Below, piece after piece: positions 1-8,772 of a DNA stretch of 9,760 nt. Origin of the DNA: Bordetella parapertussis. Lineage in GTDB: Bacteria > Pseudomonadota > Gammaproteobacteria > Burkholderiales > Burkholderiaceae_B. The stretch's first letter is position 1, and every line of letters starts with the position of its first letter. A model generated the notes under the pieces. It made no database searches, had not been told where the DNA came from, and saw nothing but the letters and a program-made list of their open reading frames with translations. The position numbers and the translations under genes were made by a program. The stretch lies in assembly GCA_945882005.1 (NCBI GenBank), contig CAMCWG010000093.1:1-9760 (forward strand). The letters are read 5' to 3'.

Positions 1-1771
1 TCAGCAGCGCCTGATGCGAGAAGGGGGGCAATGACGCCGCCTCGCGCTCCCGGATCGTATGCTGCGCAAACCCGGTGTAATCATGCTTGAGTAAAGCCTG
101 GTAAACCGCCTGTTCTGGATATCCGGTTTGCACAATCACTTCGCCATGACCGGAATGCCGCCCTGCACGTCCAGCAACCTGCATTAATTGTGCAAATAGT
201 CGTTCAGGCGCACGAAAGTCCTGCGAGAACAACATCGCATCTGCATTCAGCACACCCACTAGTCCCAGATTGGCAAAGTCGTGCCCTTTTGCAACCATTT
301 GCGTACCAACCAGAATATCAACTTCTCCGGCGTGCACACTCGCAAACAAGGCCTGTGCACTTCCCTTTTTGCGGGTGCTGTCGGCATCGATGCGCAGCAC
401 GCGTGCCTCTGGAAATAATTCGGCAAGATGCTCTTCGATACGCTGTGTGCCGCGGCCCATGGGCTGCATATCTTGATCACCGCATTCCGGACATCCTTTG
501 GGCACACGTTGCTGATAACCGCAGTGGTGGCAGTGCAACTGATTACGGCCCTGTTGCGCACGGTGTAAGACAGTAAAAGTTGTGCAGCGCGAGCATTGGC
601 TGACCCAACCGCAGGAGTTGCAGTGCAACGCTGGCGCATAGCCACGCCGGTTCAGAAAAATCAAAACCTGCTCTTTGTTTGCTAACCGCTCTCGCATCGC
701 TGTAATCAGATGCGGAGAGAGCCCATGCTCCATTTGCAGGCGACGGGTATCCACCAAGCGCACCGTCGGTAACGTTACTTCCCGCGCTCTTTCGGGTAGA
801 TCTAAACGATGATAGTGCTTTTTTTGCGCATTGACCCAACTCTCAAGCGAGGGGGTCGCTGAGCCAAGCACAATCGGTATGTCTAGATCGTGCGCCCGCC
901 ACACAGCTAAGTCTCGGGCGGAGTAGCGCAACCCATCTTGTTGCTTATACGAAGCATCATGCTCTTCATCGACGACCAGCAAACCCAGATCGTCGAGTGG
1001 CGCAAAAATGGACAAGCGCGTACCCAACACGACCCGCGCCTGCCCCCGCTGAACGCTCAACCAGGCGCGCAAGCGCTCGCCGTCGGACAACGCACTGTGT
1101 AAGACTGCTACGCCCTCGGGCCCGGCAACGGGCTCGAGTCGCGCACGCAAAGATTGTTCAAACTGGGGGGTCAGATTAATTTCGGGAACCAACATCAATA
1201 CGCGTTTCCCGCGCGCCAATGTTTGCGCAGCTGCGTGCAAATACACCTCCGTCTTGCCGCTTCCCGTGACCCCAAATAACAGGAAAGCCTTGAAGCCTTG
1301 CGAAGAGCCTATCGCATCAATCGCCGCCTGCTGACCAGGGTTTAACGTTGGCACGACGCTCTGTGGGGCGGCACTTTGAGCCGCCTTGCGACGCTTATCC
1401 AGGCGCGCAACAGGCCCACCCGCGGCACGCTTTCCCTGATATGCGGCGAGGCCGCGCAACGGTAAAGGCAAGGCAGGCAGAATGACTTCGCCCAGGGGAC
1501 GCTGATAATAATCGGCAGCAAAGCGTGCAAACTTGAGCCAACTCTGGGTCAGCGGGGCAACATCTTGCAGAACCTGCTCAACCTCTTTAACTAACTTGGG
1601 GTCATAACTCGGCTCGGCGGGGGTATCGACCACCACACCAATCATCTTGCGGCGCCCAAAAGAGACAATGACTCGGTCACCGACATTAACAGGAGTGGTC
1701 ACACGATAGTCGAACGGCCCACCCAACGGCAGATCCAAAACGACACTCACCCAGTTCACTTGCGCGCTCAT
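1..1771 (-). CDS. priA: Primosomal protein N' (PriA helicase), 3' end beyond window
   Basis: PriA is a superfamily 2 DNA helicase that recognises stalled or collapsed forks and reloads the replisome (PriB/DnaT/DnaC pathway). The frame is open from the start codon to the left edge: 590 full codons, no stop. Counting from the ATG at 1771, I see an N-terminal 3'-DNA-binding region (about 1-100), Walker A GVTGSGKT (167-174), DEEH box (268-271), motif III GSATPS (303-308), zinc-binding cysteines C384, C387, C393, C396, C414, C417, C427 and C430, GTQMVAKGHDF (489-499) and the arginine-finger motif QVAGRAGR (531-538). E. coli PriA is about 730 residues, so roughly 100 C-terminal residues are missing here. 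Two in-frame ATGs stand in tandem (1774 and 1771). An AAGGA touches the first and lies 3 nt from the second, so I chose the second. It is separated from hemE by 360 bp and probably has its own promoter. Identity is certain; the exact start is not. Confidence 0.97.
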   Translation of the reverse strand, partial: MSAQVNWVSVVLDLPLGGPFDYRVTTPVNVGDRVIVSFGRRKMIGVVVDTPAEPSYDPKLVKEVEQVLQDVAPLTQSWLKFARFAADYYQRPLGEVILPALPLPLRGLAAYQGKRAAGGPVARLDKRRKAAQSAAPQSVVPTLNPGQQAAIDAIGSSQGFKAFLLFGVTGSGKTEVYLHAAAQTLARGKRVLMLVPEINLTPQFEQSLRARLEPVAGPEGVAVLHSALSDGERLRAWLSVQRGQARVVLGTRLSIFAPLDDLGLLVVDEEHDASYKQQDGLRYSARDLAVWRAHDLDIPIVLGSATPSLESWVNAQKKHYHRLDLPERAREVTLPTVRLVDTRRLQMEHGLSPHLITAMRERLANKEQVLIFLNRRGYAPALHCNSCGWVSQCSRCTTFTVLHRAQQGRNQLHCHHCGYQQRVPKGCPECGDQDMQPMGRGTQRIEEHLAELFPEARVLRIDADSTRKKGSAQALFASVHAGEVDILVGTQMVAKGHDFANLGLVGVLNADAMLFSQDFRAPERLFAQLMQVAGRAGRHSGHGEVIVQTGYPEQAVYQALLKHDYTGFAQHTIREREAASLPPFSHQALL

Positions 1772-1833
1772 CATTCCTTATATTTCATGACATAAAACTG
1801 ACATCAACTTAATGTGGTTTCTTTGATATTGAG

Positions 1834-1861
1834 CTAATACGCTGAACAGAAATGAGTTCAA
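1834..1861 (-). promoter_or_regulatory. Candidate sigma-70 promoter for priA
   Basis: On the minus strand, TTGAAC (1861-1856) and TATTAG (1839-1834) are separated by 16 bp, giving 4 of 6 matches in each hexamer. Transcription would start near 1827 and give a leader of about 55 nt before priA. The match is weak, and in AT-rich DNA such pairs occur by chance. I list it because it is the best placed pair I found and because the DnaA box lies about 20 bp upstream of its -35. Confidence 0.25.
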
Positions 1862-1879
1862 GAAATCCTAACGGAGGTA

Positions 1880-1888
1880 TGTGGATAA
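1880..1888 (-). promoter_or_regulatory. Perfect consensus DnaA box (TTATCCACA)
   Basis: The minus strand reads TTATCCACA, identical to the strongest E. coli DnaA boxes (R1/R4 type). I found no second perfect copy in the window. A given 9-mer is expected about 0.07 times in 9.8 kb on both strands, and here it falls in the one long intergenic region. Possible roles are DnaA control of priA or part of a DnaA-binding cluster. The sequence match is certain; function is inferred. Confidence 0.5.
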
Positions 1889-1945
1889 CTTTGGGGAAAA
1901 CATACGCCAACGAACAAGTAAAGCGGACATCTAAAAGTACAAATC

Positions 1946-1984
1946 TTTATTGAAAAATACATGTTTGTTTAATTTATCAATAAA
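1946..1984. repeat. AT-rich 8-bp inverted repeat
   Basis: TTTATTGA (1946-1953) is the exact reverse complement of TCAATAAA (1977-1984), with 23 bp between the arms. All of it lies in the AT-rich core of the hemE-priA spacer, and the right arm ends one base before the IHF-consensus match. It has no GC stem or U-run, so it is not a terminator. It may be chance in low-complexity DNA or a protein-binding symmetry. Confidence 0.4.
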
Positions 1985-1997
1985 AATCAATTACTTA
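1985..1997 (+). promoter_or_regulatory. Candidate IHF binding site
   Basis: AATCAATTACTTA matches the IHF consensus WATCAANNNNTTR at every fixed position and sits beside an A/T run, as strong IHF sites often do. It lies about 100 bp from the DnaA box in the same spacer. IHF consensus matches are fairly common in AT-rich DNA, so confidence in function is limited. Confidence 0.35.
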
Positions 1998-2054
1998 TAG
2001 AATCATCCGAGAATTAGGTTTGTAACTTAGGGGATTTCCCGCCTTGCCCGATAT

Positions 2055-2064
2055 TTGTGCACAA
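2055..2064. repeat. 10-bp palindrome TTGTGCACAA
   Basis: This is a perfect palindrome in the hemE-priA spacer. Each strand reads TTGTGCACA, one mismatch from the DnaA-box consensus TTATNCACA, so it could be a weak DnaA site in both orientations. It could equally be a small operator half-site pair or chance. Confidence 0.3.
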
Positions 2065-2134
2065 CTACCTTTATACGACTTAGCTTTTCAAGCAATTTGC
2101 TCTGATAAGCCGCATAAATACTAGGCTTTTTGAG

Positions 2135-3211
2135 TTATGCCCCATGAAATCTAGGGCTATACAAACGAACCTCATCAACCAGCGCTTGAACAGCTTCTGG
2201 TGGTGTGAACTGCGAGATTCCGTGCCCCAAATTGAACACATGCCCGCCCTGCTTCACAGGTCCGAAAGCATCCAGAACACGCCGTACTTCAGTACGAATC
2301 GCCGGCTCCCCGCCAAACAGCGCGATGGGATCAAGATTTCCTTGAAACGCAACGGAGTCTGAAACACGACGACGCGCTGCAGCAAGGTCAACTGTCCAGT
2401 CAAGACCGACCGCATCAGCCCCGCAAGCAGCGATCGACTCCAGCCACTGACCTCCACCTTTGGTAAAGACGATGACTGGCACACGACGCCCCTCGCGCTC
2501 TCGTTTCAGCGCTGCAACAACGCGTTGTGTGTATTGCAAGGAAAACTGTTGGAAGAGTCCGTCTGCCAGCACGCCACCCCAGCTATCAAAAATCATGACC
2601 GCTTGGGCACCCGCATCAATTTGGGCATTTAAGTACTGCGTCGTTGTTTGAGCATTGATATCCAGAATTCTGTGCAGCAAATCAGGGCGTGCATACAACA
2701 TGCTTTTAATGAGACGATAGTCATCGCTTCCCTTGCCCTCAACCATATAGCAAGCAACCGTAAAAGGGCTGCCAGCAAAACCGATCAGAGGTACCCGTCC
2801 GTCCAGCTGTTTGCGAATTAGCGCAACTGCATCAAAGACATAACGCAACTTTTCCAGATCAGGTACGGCAAGCTTGGCCACATCTTCTTCGGTGCGTAAC
2901 GGGTGCGCAAAACGCGGTCCCTCACCCTGCGCGAAAGACAGCCCCAAGCCCATAGCATCAGGTACGGTCAGAATATCCGAAAACAAAATGGCAGCATCAA
3001 GGGGGTAGCGCTCAAGAGGCTGGAGGGTGACCTCAGCTGCATAATCTGGATTTTGTGCGAGCCCCATAAAAGATCCGGCACGCGCGCGTGTGGCGTTGTA
3101 TTCGGGAAGATAGCGGCCAGCTTGGCGCATCAGCCATGTGGGGGTGTAAGGCACAGGCTCACGCAAGAGGCTACGTAAAAACACATCGTTTTTTAAAGGT
3201 GCAACGGACAC
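2135..3211 (-). CDS. hemE: Uroporphyrinogen III decarboxylase
   Basis: HemE removes the four acetate carboxyl groups of uroporphyrinogen III to give coproporphyrinogen III, without a cofactor, in the cytosolic branch of heme synthesis. The 358-residue protein has the normal full length. The N-terminal signature [10 protein letters not shown] (29-38) contains the two arginines that bind substrate carboxylates. D79 in [12 protein letters not shown] is the catalytic aspartate, Y155 matches the conserved active-site tyrosine, and H330 in FNLGHGI is the conserved C-terminal histidine. The start is GTG: AAAGGA lies 5 nt upstream, and the protein begins at the usual distance from the signature motif. 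It follows the Fis-type regulator by 72 bp with no terminator between, so the two are probably co-transcribed. Nothing looks damaged. Confidence 0.98.
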   Translation of the reverse strand: MSVAPLKNDVFLRSLLREPVPYTPTWLMRQAGRYLPEYNATRARAGSFMGLAQNPDYAAEVTLQPLERYPLDAAILFSDILTVPDAMGLGLSFAQGEGPRFAHPLRTEEDVAKLAVPDLEKLRYVFDAVALIRKQLDGRVPLIGFAGSPFTVACYMVEGKGSDDYRLIKSMLYARPDLLHRILDINAQTTTQYLNAQIDAGAQAVMIFDSWGGVLADGLFQQFSLQYTQRVVAALKREREGRRVPVIVFTKGGGQWLESIAACGADAVGLDWTVDLAAARRRVSDSVAFQGNLDPIALFGGEPAIRTEVRRVLDAFGPVKQGGHVFNLGHGISQFTPPEAVQALVDEVRLYSPRFHGA

Positions 3212-3283
3212 AAGTTTCCTTTGGCTTTTAGTGATGGACTGCCGCGGCTCGCAACCACGTTCTGATGTGTTGGGATTTTACTC

Positions 3284-4144
3284 TTACAGGTCTTCGACCC
3301 GGTACTGCTCGGCATCAATAGCGTACTTACGCATCAAAGCCCAAAACGCACGACGATGTTTATTTGAAGCGCGGGCAGCCATAGCGATATTGCCCTGCGC
3401 GCGCTCAAGTGCCTGCTCAATGTACTCTTTTTCAAACCGTTCAATCAATCGAGCTTTCGCCTCGCGAAAGGAATCTTTTGCGGTTAGCAACGGCGACGTA
3501 TTGATACTCTGCCCAAACTGCGTCGCGCGACTATGCGTAGCATTGCGCACGGGACGACCACCCACACTGCGTCGTCGAAATACTTGTGGCGGTTCGGGCG
3601 TGGTTGGTCTTAACTCTTCAATAGGAGTGGCTACTGGCAATATCCCGACGGCTTGCAACCAGGCGGCTTGACCAGGGTGATCAGACTCACGCAAAGAGCC
3701 CAGACGAGGCACACGGGCCACCGTTGCTAACAAGCGAGCGCGAAATTCGTCTGGGCACAGTGGCAATCTGACAAAATCTGCAAGACCTAATTCAAGCAAG
3801 TCTTGCATCGCTGCCGACTTGAGATCACGAAAAATTCCAACGATCGGTAAAAACGGACCGCGAGGAATGGCAGCTAATGCCTGACGGGTCCACCCCAGAC
3901 TATCAATCGACACCGGCAACAGGCATACATCAAACCTTCTTAAGCTGACGCTCGCCTGTGCAATCGCGTGCACGGGCAGATGAATCAACTGATCTTCGGC
4001 TACCTCAAGGTCCTGCCCCGCTTCCCAGTCTAGGTGGTGCAGCCTAACCCTTGCAAGCCCCGCTTGAGCAACTTCAAGTGCCTGCGGCATCCAAGTCGCA
4101 TGCGCCTCCAGCACAAGCACCGCACAATCTATTTGTTGCCGCAT
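3284..4144 (-). CDS. Receiver-like / Fis-type HTH regulator, no AAA+ domain
   Basis: This is a predicted DNA-binding regulator of unknown target. From the ATG at 4144 it has 286 residues. Residues 5-145 resemble a response-regulator receiver: FDVCLLPVSI (71-80) fits strand beta-3, and LELGLADFVRLPL (117-129) fits the alpha-4/beta-5 region. The phosphoacceptor aspartate position holds P77, and the lysine of the usual KP pair is replaced, so phosphorylation looks impossible. Residues about 172-222 form a proline-, arginine- and serine-rich linker. Residues 224-275 resemble the C-terminus of NtrC-type activators: a FREAKARLIERFEKEYIEQ helix, then a Fis-family helix-turn-helix with AQGNIAMAARASNK. 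The sigma-54-contacting AAA+ domain is absent. I chose ATG 4144 because GGAG lies 9 nt upstream; GTG 4186 would add 14 residues but has no ribosome site. The gene follows the atp terminator and a palindrome, and precedes hemE. Fold assignment is fairly sure; function is not. Confidence 0.85.
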   Translation of the reverse strand: MRQQIDCAVLVLEAHATWMPQALEVAQAGLARVRLHHLDWEAGQDLEVAEDQLIHLPVHAIAQASVSLRRFDVCLLPVSIDSLGWTRQALAAIPRGPFLPIVGIFRDLKSAAMQDLLELGLADFVRLPLCPDEFRARLLATVARVPRLGSLRESDHPGQAAWLQAVGILPVATPIEELRPTTPEPPQVFRRRSVGGRPVRNATHSRATQFGQSINTSPLLTAKDSFREAKARLIERFEKEYIEQALERAQGNIAMAARASNKHRRAFWALMRKYAIDAEQYRVEDL

Positions 4145-4189
4145 CTCTCTACGCTCCGAGCAAAAGCGTAAGGCTAGAACGTTCACTAC

Positions 4190-4207
4190 ATTCCGAACAT
4201 TCGGAAT
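4190..4207. promoter_or_regulatory. 18-bp palindrome, candidate operator
   Basis: ATTCCGAA-CA-TTCGGAAT has two perfect 8-bp arms around a 2-bp centre. It lies between the atp terminator and the regulator gene, 46-63 bp upstream of the ATG at 4144, where it could overlap that gene's promoter. The arms are not followed by a U-run. Size and symmetry suit a dimeric regulator; autoregulation by the adjacent Fis-type protein is a guess. Confidence 0.5.
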
Positions 4208-4254
4208 TCACGCATGCGGGATTGCCACAGGGCGACATTCAATCAAGTAGAAAT

Positions 4255-4285
4255 AAAAAGCGCGCCAACTTATGGCGCGCTTTTT
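4255..4285 (-). terminator. Intrinsic terminator of the atp operon
   Basis: A perfect 12-bp stem (AAAAAGCGCGCC pairing with GGCGCGCTTTTT) encloses a 7-nt loop. The GC-rich core GCGCGCC is followed by five U in the minus-strand transcript. It begins 23 nt after the atpC stop codon and separates the ATP synthase operon from the regulator-hemE unit. Because it is symmetrical, it would also work for plus-strand transcripts. Confidence 0.93.
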
Positions 4286-4308
4286 ACACGAACAACACAG
4301 AGATAAGA

Positions 4309-4734
4309 CTAGTGTTTGTTCGAAATTTCCCGAATACGTCGTGCAGCGGCCGCTTGCGCAACCAACATGTCCAACTCAGCTTGCATCGCATCGATGTCAG
4401 CCTTGTCTTTAGCATTCGCAAGAGCCTCTTGTGCTGCTTGACGTGCTGCCTCAGCTTTCTCAGCGTCGAGTTCACCGCCGCGGATTGCTGTGTCAGACAA
4501 CACGGTGATGTGTCGAGGCTGAACCTCAAGCAAACCACCTGCAACAAAAATGCTCTCTTCCGTACCATCTTCTAAAACGATACGAACCAGACCAGGACGA
4601 ATCCGCGAGATAAGCGGGGTGTGTCCGGGCATGATGCCCAACTCACCCGACTCACCTGGGAGCACCACAAACTTTGCCACGCCTGAATAAAGCGATCTTT
4701 CGGCGCTAACAACGTCTACTTGGACCGTAGCCAT
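4309..4734 (-). CDS. atpC: ATP synthase epsilon subunit
   Basis: Epsilon is part of the central stalk of F1. It binds gamma and the c-ring and can inhibit ATP hydrolysis by extending its C-terminal helices. The 141-residue protein has the family layout: an N-terminal beta-sandwich (about 1-85) with [20 protein letters not shown] (23-42), then a charged, alanine-rich helical hairpin (about 90-135) ending in AAARRIREI. Length is normal. AAGGA lies 6 nt before the ATG, overlapping the atpD stop; the gap is only 9 bp, so translation is probably coupled to atpD. It is the last gene of the operon. Confidence 0.97.
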   Translation of the reverse strand: MATVQVDVVSAERSLYSGVAKFVVLPGESGELGIMPGHTPLISRIRPGLVRIVLEDGTEESIFVAGGLLEVQPRHITVLSDTAIRGGELDAEKAEAARQAAQEALANAKDKADIDAMQAELDMLVAQAAAARRIREISNKH

Positions 4735-4743
4735 AACAAATCC

Positions 4744-6153
<1,410 letters not shown>

Positions 6154-6198
6154 TTACTTGATAACTGTCTAATGGGAAACCGTTGGGCTGTCTAGAAA

Positions 6199-7107
6199 TT
6201 AGACCGCCGCGGCGCCCCCTACGATTTCCGAAATTTCTTTGGTAATGGCAGCCTGACGCGTCTTGTTATAGACGAGTTGCAAGTCACCGATCACCTTCTT
6301 CGCATTGTCCGAGGCTGCCTTCATCGCAACCATTCGGGCCGACTGCTCAGAGGCCATATTTTCTGCGACACACTGATACACCAAACCTTCGACGTAACGC
6401 TGCAACAACTCGTCGATAACAGTTTGAGCATCAGGCTCGTAGAGGTAATCCCAACCATGCTCTGACGTAACGCTTTCCTTCTCTTCGTTAGCGTCAGAAG
6501 ATGCTTGATACGGGTCGACAAGTTTGCCTGGCAAAGGCAACAGTCTTGTAAACGTTGCTTCTTGCTTCATCGTATTGATGAAACGGTTGGTCGCGATGTA
6601 CACCGCATCCACGCGTCCAGCCAAATAATCGTCTAGCTGCACTTTGATGGCACCAACCAAGCGGTCGAGCTCAGGCTTATCACCGAGACCGATCTCTTGC
6701 GAAACAACGTTTGCATCAATACGCGTCAGCACGCCCAAGCCTTTATTGCCCAGTGCAGTGAACTGCGTCTTGATGTTCTTGTCGTTAAATTCACGCATGC
6801 GATTGAGCACCAAACGCATAATGTTTGTATTGAGGCCGCCGCAAAGTCCTTTATCGGTTGAAACCACAACAATTCCCACCGCCTTGAGCCCGGTGCGCTC
6901 AATCAGGAAAGGATGCGTGTATTCAGGATTGGCTTCCATCATGTGGCTAGCCATCTCGTAGACTTTAGTGGCGTACGGACGACCAGCGCGCATCCGGTCC
7001 TGCGCTTTGCGCATTTTGGAGGCGGCCACCATTTCCATAGCCTTTGTGATCTTGCGCGTGTTTTGCACGCTCTTGATCTTGGTTCGAATTTCCTTAATTC
7101 CTGCCAT
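6199..7107 (-). CDS. atpG: ATP synthase gamma subunit
   Basis: Gamma is the rotor shaft inside the alpha3beta3 ring. The 302-residue protein starts with the conserved [20 protein letters not shown] helix, has the central [10 protein letters not shown] (84-93), and ends with the second coiled-coil helix [20 protein letters not shown] (282-301). A reading in the same frame can be extended to 7173, adding 22 residues. I rejected that start because the family begins at MAGIKEIR and AGGAAG lies 4 nt before this ATG. Residues about 200-220 ([17 protein letters not shown]) are a hydrophilic insertion compared with E. coli gamma, and make the protein slightly longer. The gap from atpA is the widest in the operon (92 bp) and contains hairpins. 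Confidence 0.97.
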   Translation of the reverse strand: MAGIKEIRTKIKSVQNTRKITKAMEMVAASKMRKAQDRMRAGRPYATKVYEMASHMMEANPEYTHPFLIERTGLKAVGIVVVSTDKGLCGGLNTNIMRLVLNRMREFNDKNIKTQFTALGNKGLGVLTRIDANVVSQEIGLGDKPELDRLVGAIKVQLDDYLAGRVDAVYIATNRFINTMKQEATFTRLLPLPGKLVDPYQASSDANEEKESVTSEHGWDYLYEPDAQTVIDELLQRYVEGLVYQCVAENMASEQSARMVAMKAASDNAKKVIGDLQLVYNKTRQAAITKEISEIVGGAAAV

Positions 7108-7124
7108 TTCGCTTCCTGTGTCAG

Positions 7125-7138
7125 ACCTGTTTGCAGGT
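7125..7138 (-). other. Small RNA hairpin upstream of atpG
   Basis: In the minus-strand transcript ACCUG-CAAA-CAGGU forms a 5-bp stem with a 4-nt loop, 17 nt before the atpG start and just upstream of its ribosome site. It is short and could be chance, but it accompanies the stronger hairpin at 7159-7184. Confidence 0.35.
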
Positions 7139-7158
7139 TTCAGACCATCTGCTGTTTC

Positions 7159-7184
7159 GTAGATCAGGCTCACACCTGATCCAC
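7159..7184 (-). other. RNA hairpin between atpA and atpG
   Basis: In the minus-strand transcript GUGGAUCAGG and CCUGAUCUAC pair over 10 bp (nine Watson-Crick pairs and one G-U) around the loop UGUGAG. It starts 15 nt after the atpA stop. No U-run follows, so it is not a standard terminator. A role as a barrier to 3' decay or a processing site that sets alpha-to-gamma message levels is plausible; atp messages of other bacteria are known to be processed and differentially translated. Confidence 0.5.
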
Positions 7185-7199
7185 GCTATAGCGGGTTGC

Positions 7200-8741
7200 T
7201 TAGAACGTACCGTGCTTTTTGAACTCAACCAATGCTTTGACTAATTCTGCTTCGTCATCTTTCGAGAGTTCTTTGCTGCTTTCGATACGCTCAATCATGC
7301 CTGCATGCTTGGACTTGAGATAGTCTTTAATACCTTTCTCAAATGGCAGCACGCTCGAGACTTCGACGTCATCCAAGTAGCCGTTGTTCACAGCAAAAAG
7401 GATCACGCCCAATTCCCAAACTTGCAACGGCTGGTATTGAGGCTGCTTGAGCAGTTCAACCACACGCTTGCCGCGCTCGAGCTGGCGACGCGTTGCATCG
7501 TCCAGATCAGAAGCAAACTGTGCGAACGCAGCAAGTTCACGATACTGCGCCAAGTCGGTACGAATACCACCGGACAGTTTCTTAATGATCTTGGTCTGTG
7601 CAGCACCACCGACTCGCGACACCGAGATACCTGCGTTAATAGCAGGACGCACACCGGCGTTGAACAAGTCTGTCTCAAGGAAGATCTGACCGTCAGTAAT
7701 CGAGATCACGTTGGTTGGAACGAAAGCAGATACGTCACCAGCCTGCGTTTCAATGATTGGCAATGCTGTCAACGAACCTGTTTTACCTTTGACTGCGCCA
7801 TTGGTGAACTTCTCAACGTAGGCTTCGTTCACACGAGCAGCGCGCTCGAGCAGACGTGAGTGGAGATAGAACACGTCGCCGGGGTAGGCTTCACGGCCTG
7901 GTGGGCGGCGCAAGAGCAACGAAACTTGGCGATAAGCAATAGCTTGCTTGGTCAAGTCGTCATAAACGATCAGAGCGTCTTCGCCGCGGTCGCGGAAGTA
8001 TTCGCCCATTGTGCAACCAGCGTAAGCTGACAAGTACTGCATCGCAGCGGAGTCAGATGCAGCGGCAGCAACGATGATGGTGTAGTCCATTGCGCCAAAC
8101 TCTTCGAGTTTGCGCAACACGTTGTTGATCGTTGAAGCTTTTTGGCCAATCGCGACATAAACGCACTTAACGCCCTTGCCCTTTTGGTTGATGATGGCGT
8201 CTACAGCAACAGCTGTCTTACCTGTCTGGCGGTCACCAATGATCAGTTCGCGCTGACCACGACCCACTGGAACCATCGAGTCAATCGACTTCAAACCAGT
8301 TTGTAATGGTTGTGACACAGACTGCCGGGCGATAACGCCTGGAGCCACTTTTTCAATGATGTCGGTTTGCTTGGCGTTGATCGGGCCCTTGCCATCAATT
8401 GGCACACCCAGTGCGTTCACCACGCGACCTAGCAATTCGGGGCCAACTGGTACCTCAAGAATGCGGCCTGTGGCTTTGACGGCGTCGCCTTCGGAAACAC
8501 CCGTATAGTCACCCAGAATAACGGCGCCTACTGAGTCGCGCTCAAGGTTCAGTGCCAGACCGAACACGTTATTGGGAAACTCAAGCATTTCGCCTTGCAT
8601 CACGTCGGACAAACCGTGAATGCGTGTAATGCCGTCGGTCACGGAAACAACCGTGCCCTGCGTACGAATATCGGACGACGTACCCAGACCCGCGATGCGG
8701 TTCTTGAGTAGTTCGCTAATCTCTGACGGATTGAGTTGCAT
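7200..8741 (-). CDS. atpA: ATP synthase alpha subunit
   Basis: Alpha forms the alpha3beta3 head with beta and carries non-catalytic nucleotide sites. The 513-residue length equals that of E. coli alpha. Elements seen are the N-terminal beta-barrel, including [17 protein letters not shown] (39-55), and P-loop GDRQTGKT (169-176, K175). [11 protein letters not shown] is the Walker B strand, and [10 protein letters not shown] carries the arginine that reaches into the beta catalytic site. The N-terminal MQLNPSEIS contacts delta. AGGAGT lies 6 nt before the ATG. The gap from atpH is 31 bp. Nothing is missing. Confidence 0.99.
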   Translation of the reverse strand: MQLNPSEISELLKNRIAGLGTSSDIRTQGTVVSVTDGITRIHGLSDVMQGEMLEFPNNVFGLALNLERDSVGAVILGDYTGVSEGDAVKATGRILEVPVGPELLGRVVNALGVPIDGKGPINAKQTDIIEKVAPGVIARQSVSQPLQTGLKSIDSMVPVGRGQRELIIGDRQTGKTAVAVDAIINQKGKGVKCVYVAIGQKASTINNVLRKLEEFGAMDYTIIVAAAASDSAAMQYLSAYAGCTMGEYFRDRGEDALIVYDDLTKQAIAYRQVSLLLRRPPGREAYPGDVFYLHSRLLERAARVNEAYVEKFTNGAVKGKTGSLTALPIIETQAGDVSAFVPTNVISITDGQIFLETDLFNAGVRPAINAGISVSRVGGAAQTKIIKKLSGGIRTDLAQYRELAAFAQFASDLDDATRRQLERGKRVVELLKQPQYQPLQVWELGVILFAVNNGYLDDVEVSSVLPFEKGIKDYLKSKHAGMIERIESSKELSKDDEAELVKALVEFKKHGTF

Positions 8742-8772
8742 GTTCAGACTCCTGGAATCTTATAGATTGGCG

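Larger units (their letters stand above)
1775..2134. other. Gene-free hemE-priA spacer with AT-rich core
   Basis: This 360-bp stretch holds no credible gene on either strand; the longest readings are about 34 codons (minus) and 24 codons (plus), without convincing start signals. Composition is uneven: by my count 1931-2000 has only 12 G/C in 70 bases, far below the flanking genes. It contains a perfect DnaA box (1880-1888), a perfect match to the IHF consensus (1985-1997), an 8-bp inverted repeat (1946-1984) and a 10-bp palindrome (2055-2064). No hairpin plus U-run follows hemE on the minus strand, so the end of the hemE transcript is not obvious. The spacer must supply the priA promoter unless hemE messages read through. 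Confidence 0.8.

Noticed and set aside
259..839. Minus-strand open frames of 98-128 codons inside priA
   Set aside because: They are out of frame with the continuous 590-codon PriA reading, which shows all helicase motifs without a frameshift, so priA is not broken.
1879..1953. Plus-strand 24-codon frame starting right after GGAGGT, inside the hemE-priA spacer
   Set aside because: The ribosome-site match is strong but only 1 nt from the ATG (2 nt from an alternative GTG at 1881), no promoter is visible, and the peptide has no recognisable feature.
2107..2128. AAGCC...GGCTT hairpin after hemE as a terminator
   Set aside because: The stem is only 5 bp with a 12-nt loop, and its T-run follows on the plus strand, not in the direction of hemE transcription.
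4208..4254. Sigma-54-like promoter (TGGCA...GC) before the Fis-type regulator
   Set aside because: The GG and GC elements are separated by 11 instead of the required 10 bp, and the -12 half is poor.
4051..4575. Plus-strand 174-codon open frame across the regulator-atpC junction
   Set aside because: It is antisense to two clear genes and runs through the strong terminator. It resembles no known family, and the minus-strand genes explain the openness.
6165..6194. Direct repeat CTGTCTA twice in the atpG-atpD gap
   Set aside because: Seven bases repeated once 23 bp apart is too little to support a function.
7108..7173. 22-codon upstream extension of atpG
   Set aside because: The gamma family begins at MAGIKEIR, a ribosome site precedes that ATG, and the extension is built from the intergenic hairpin sequences.
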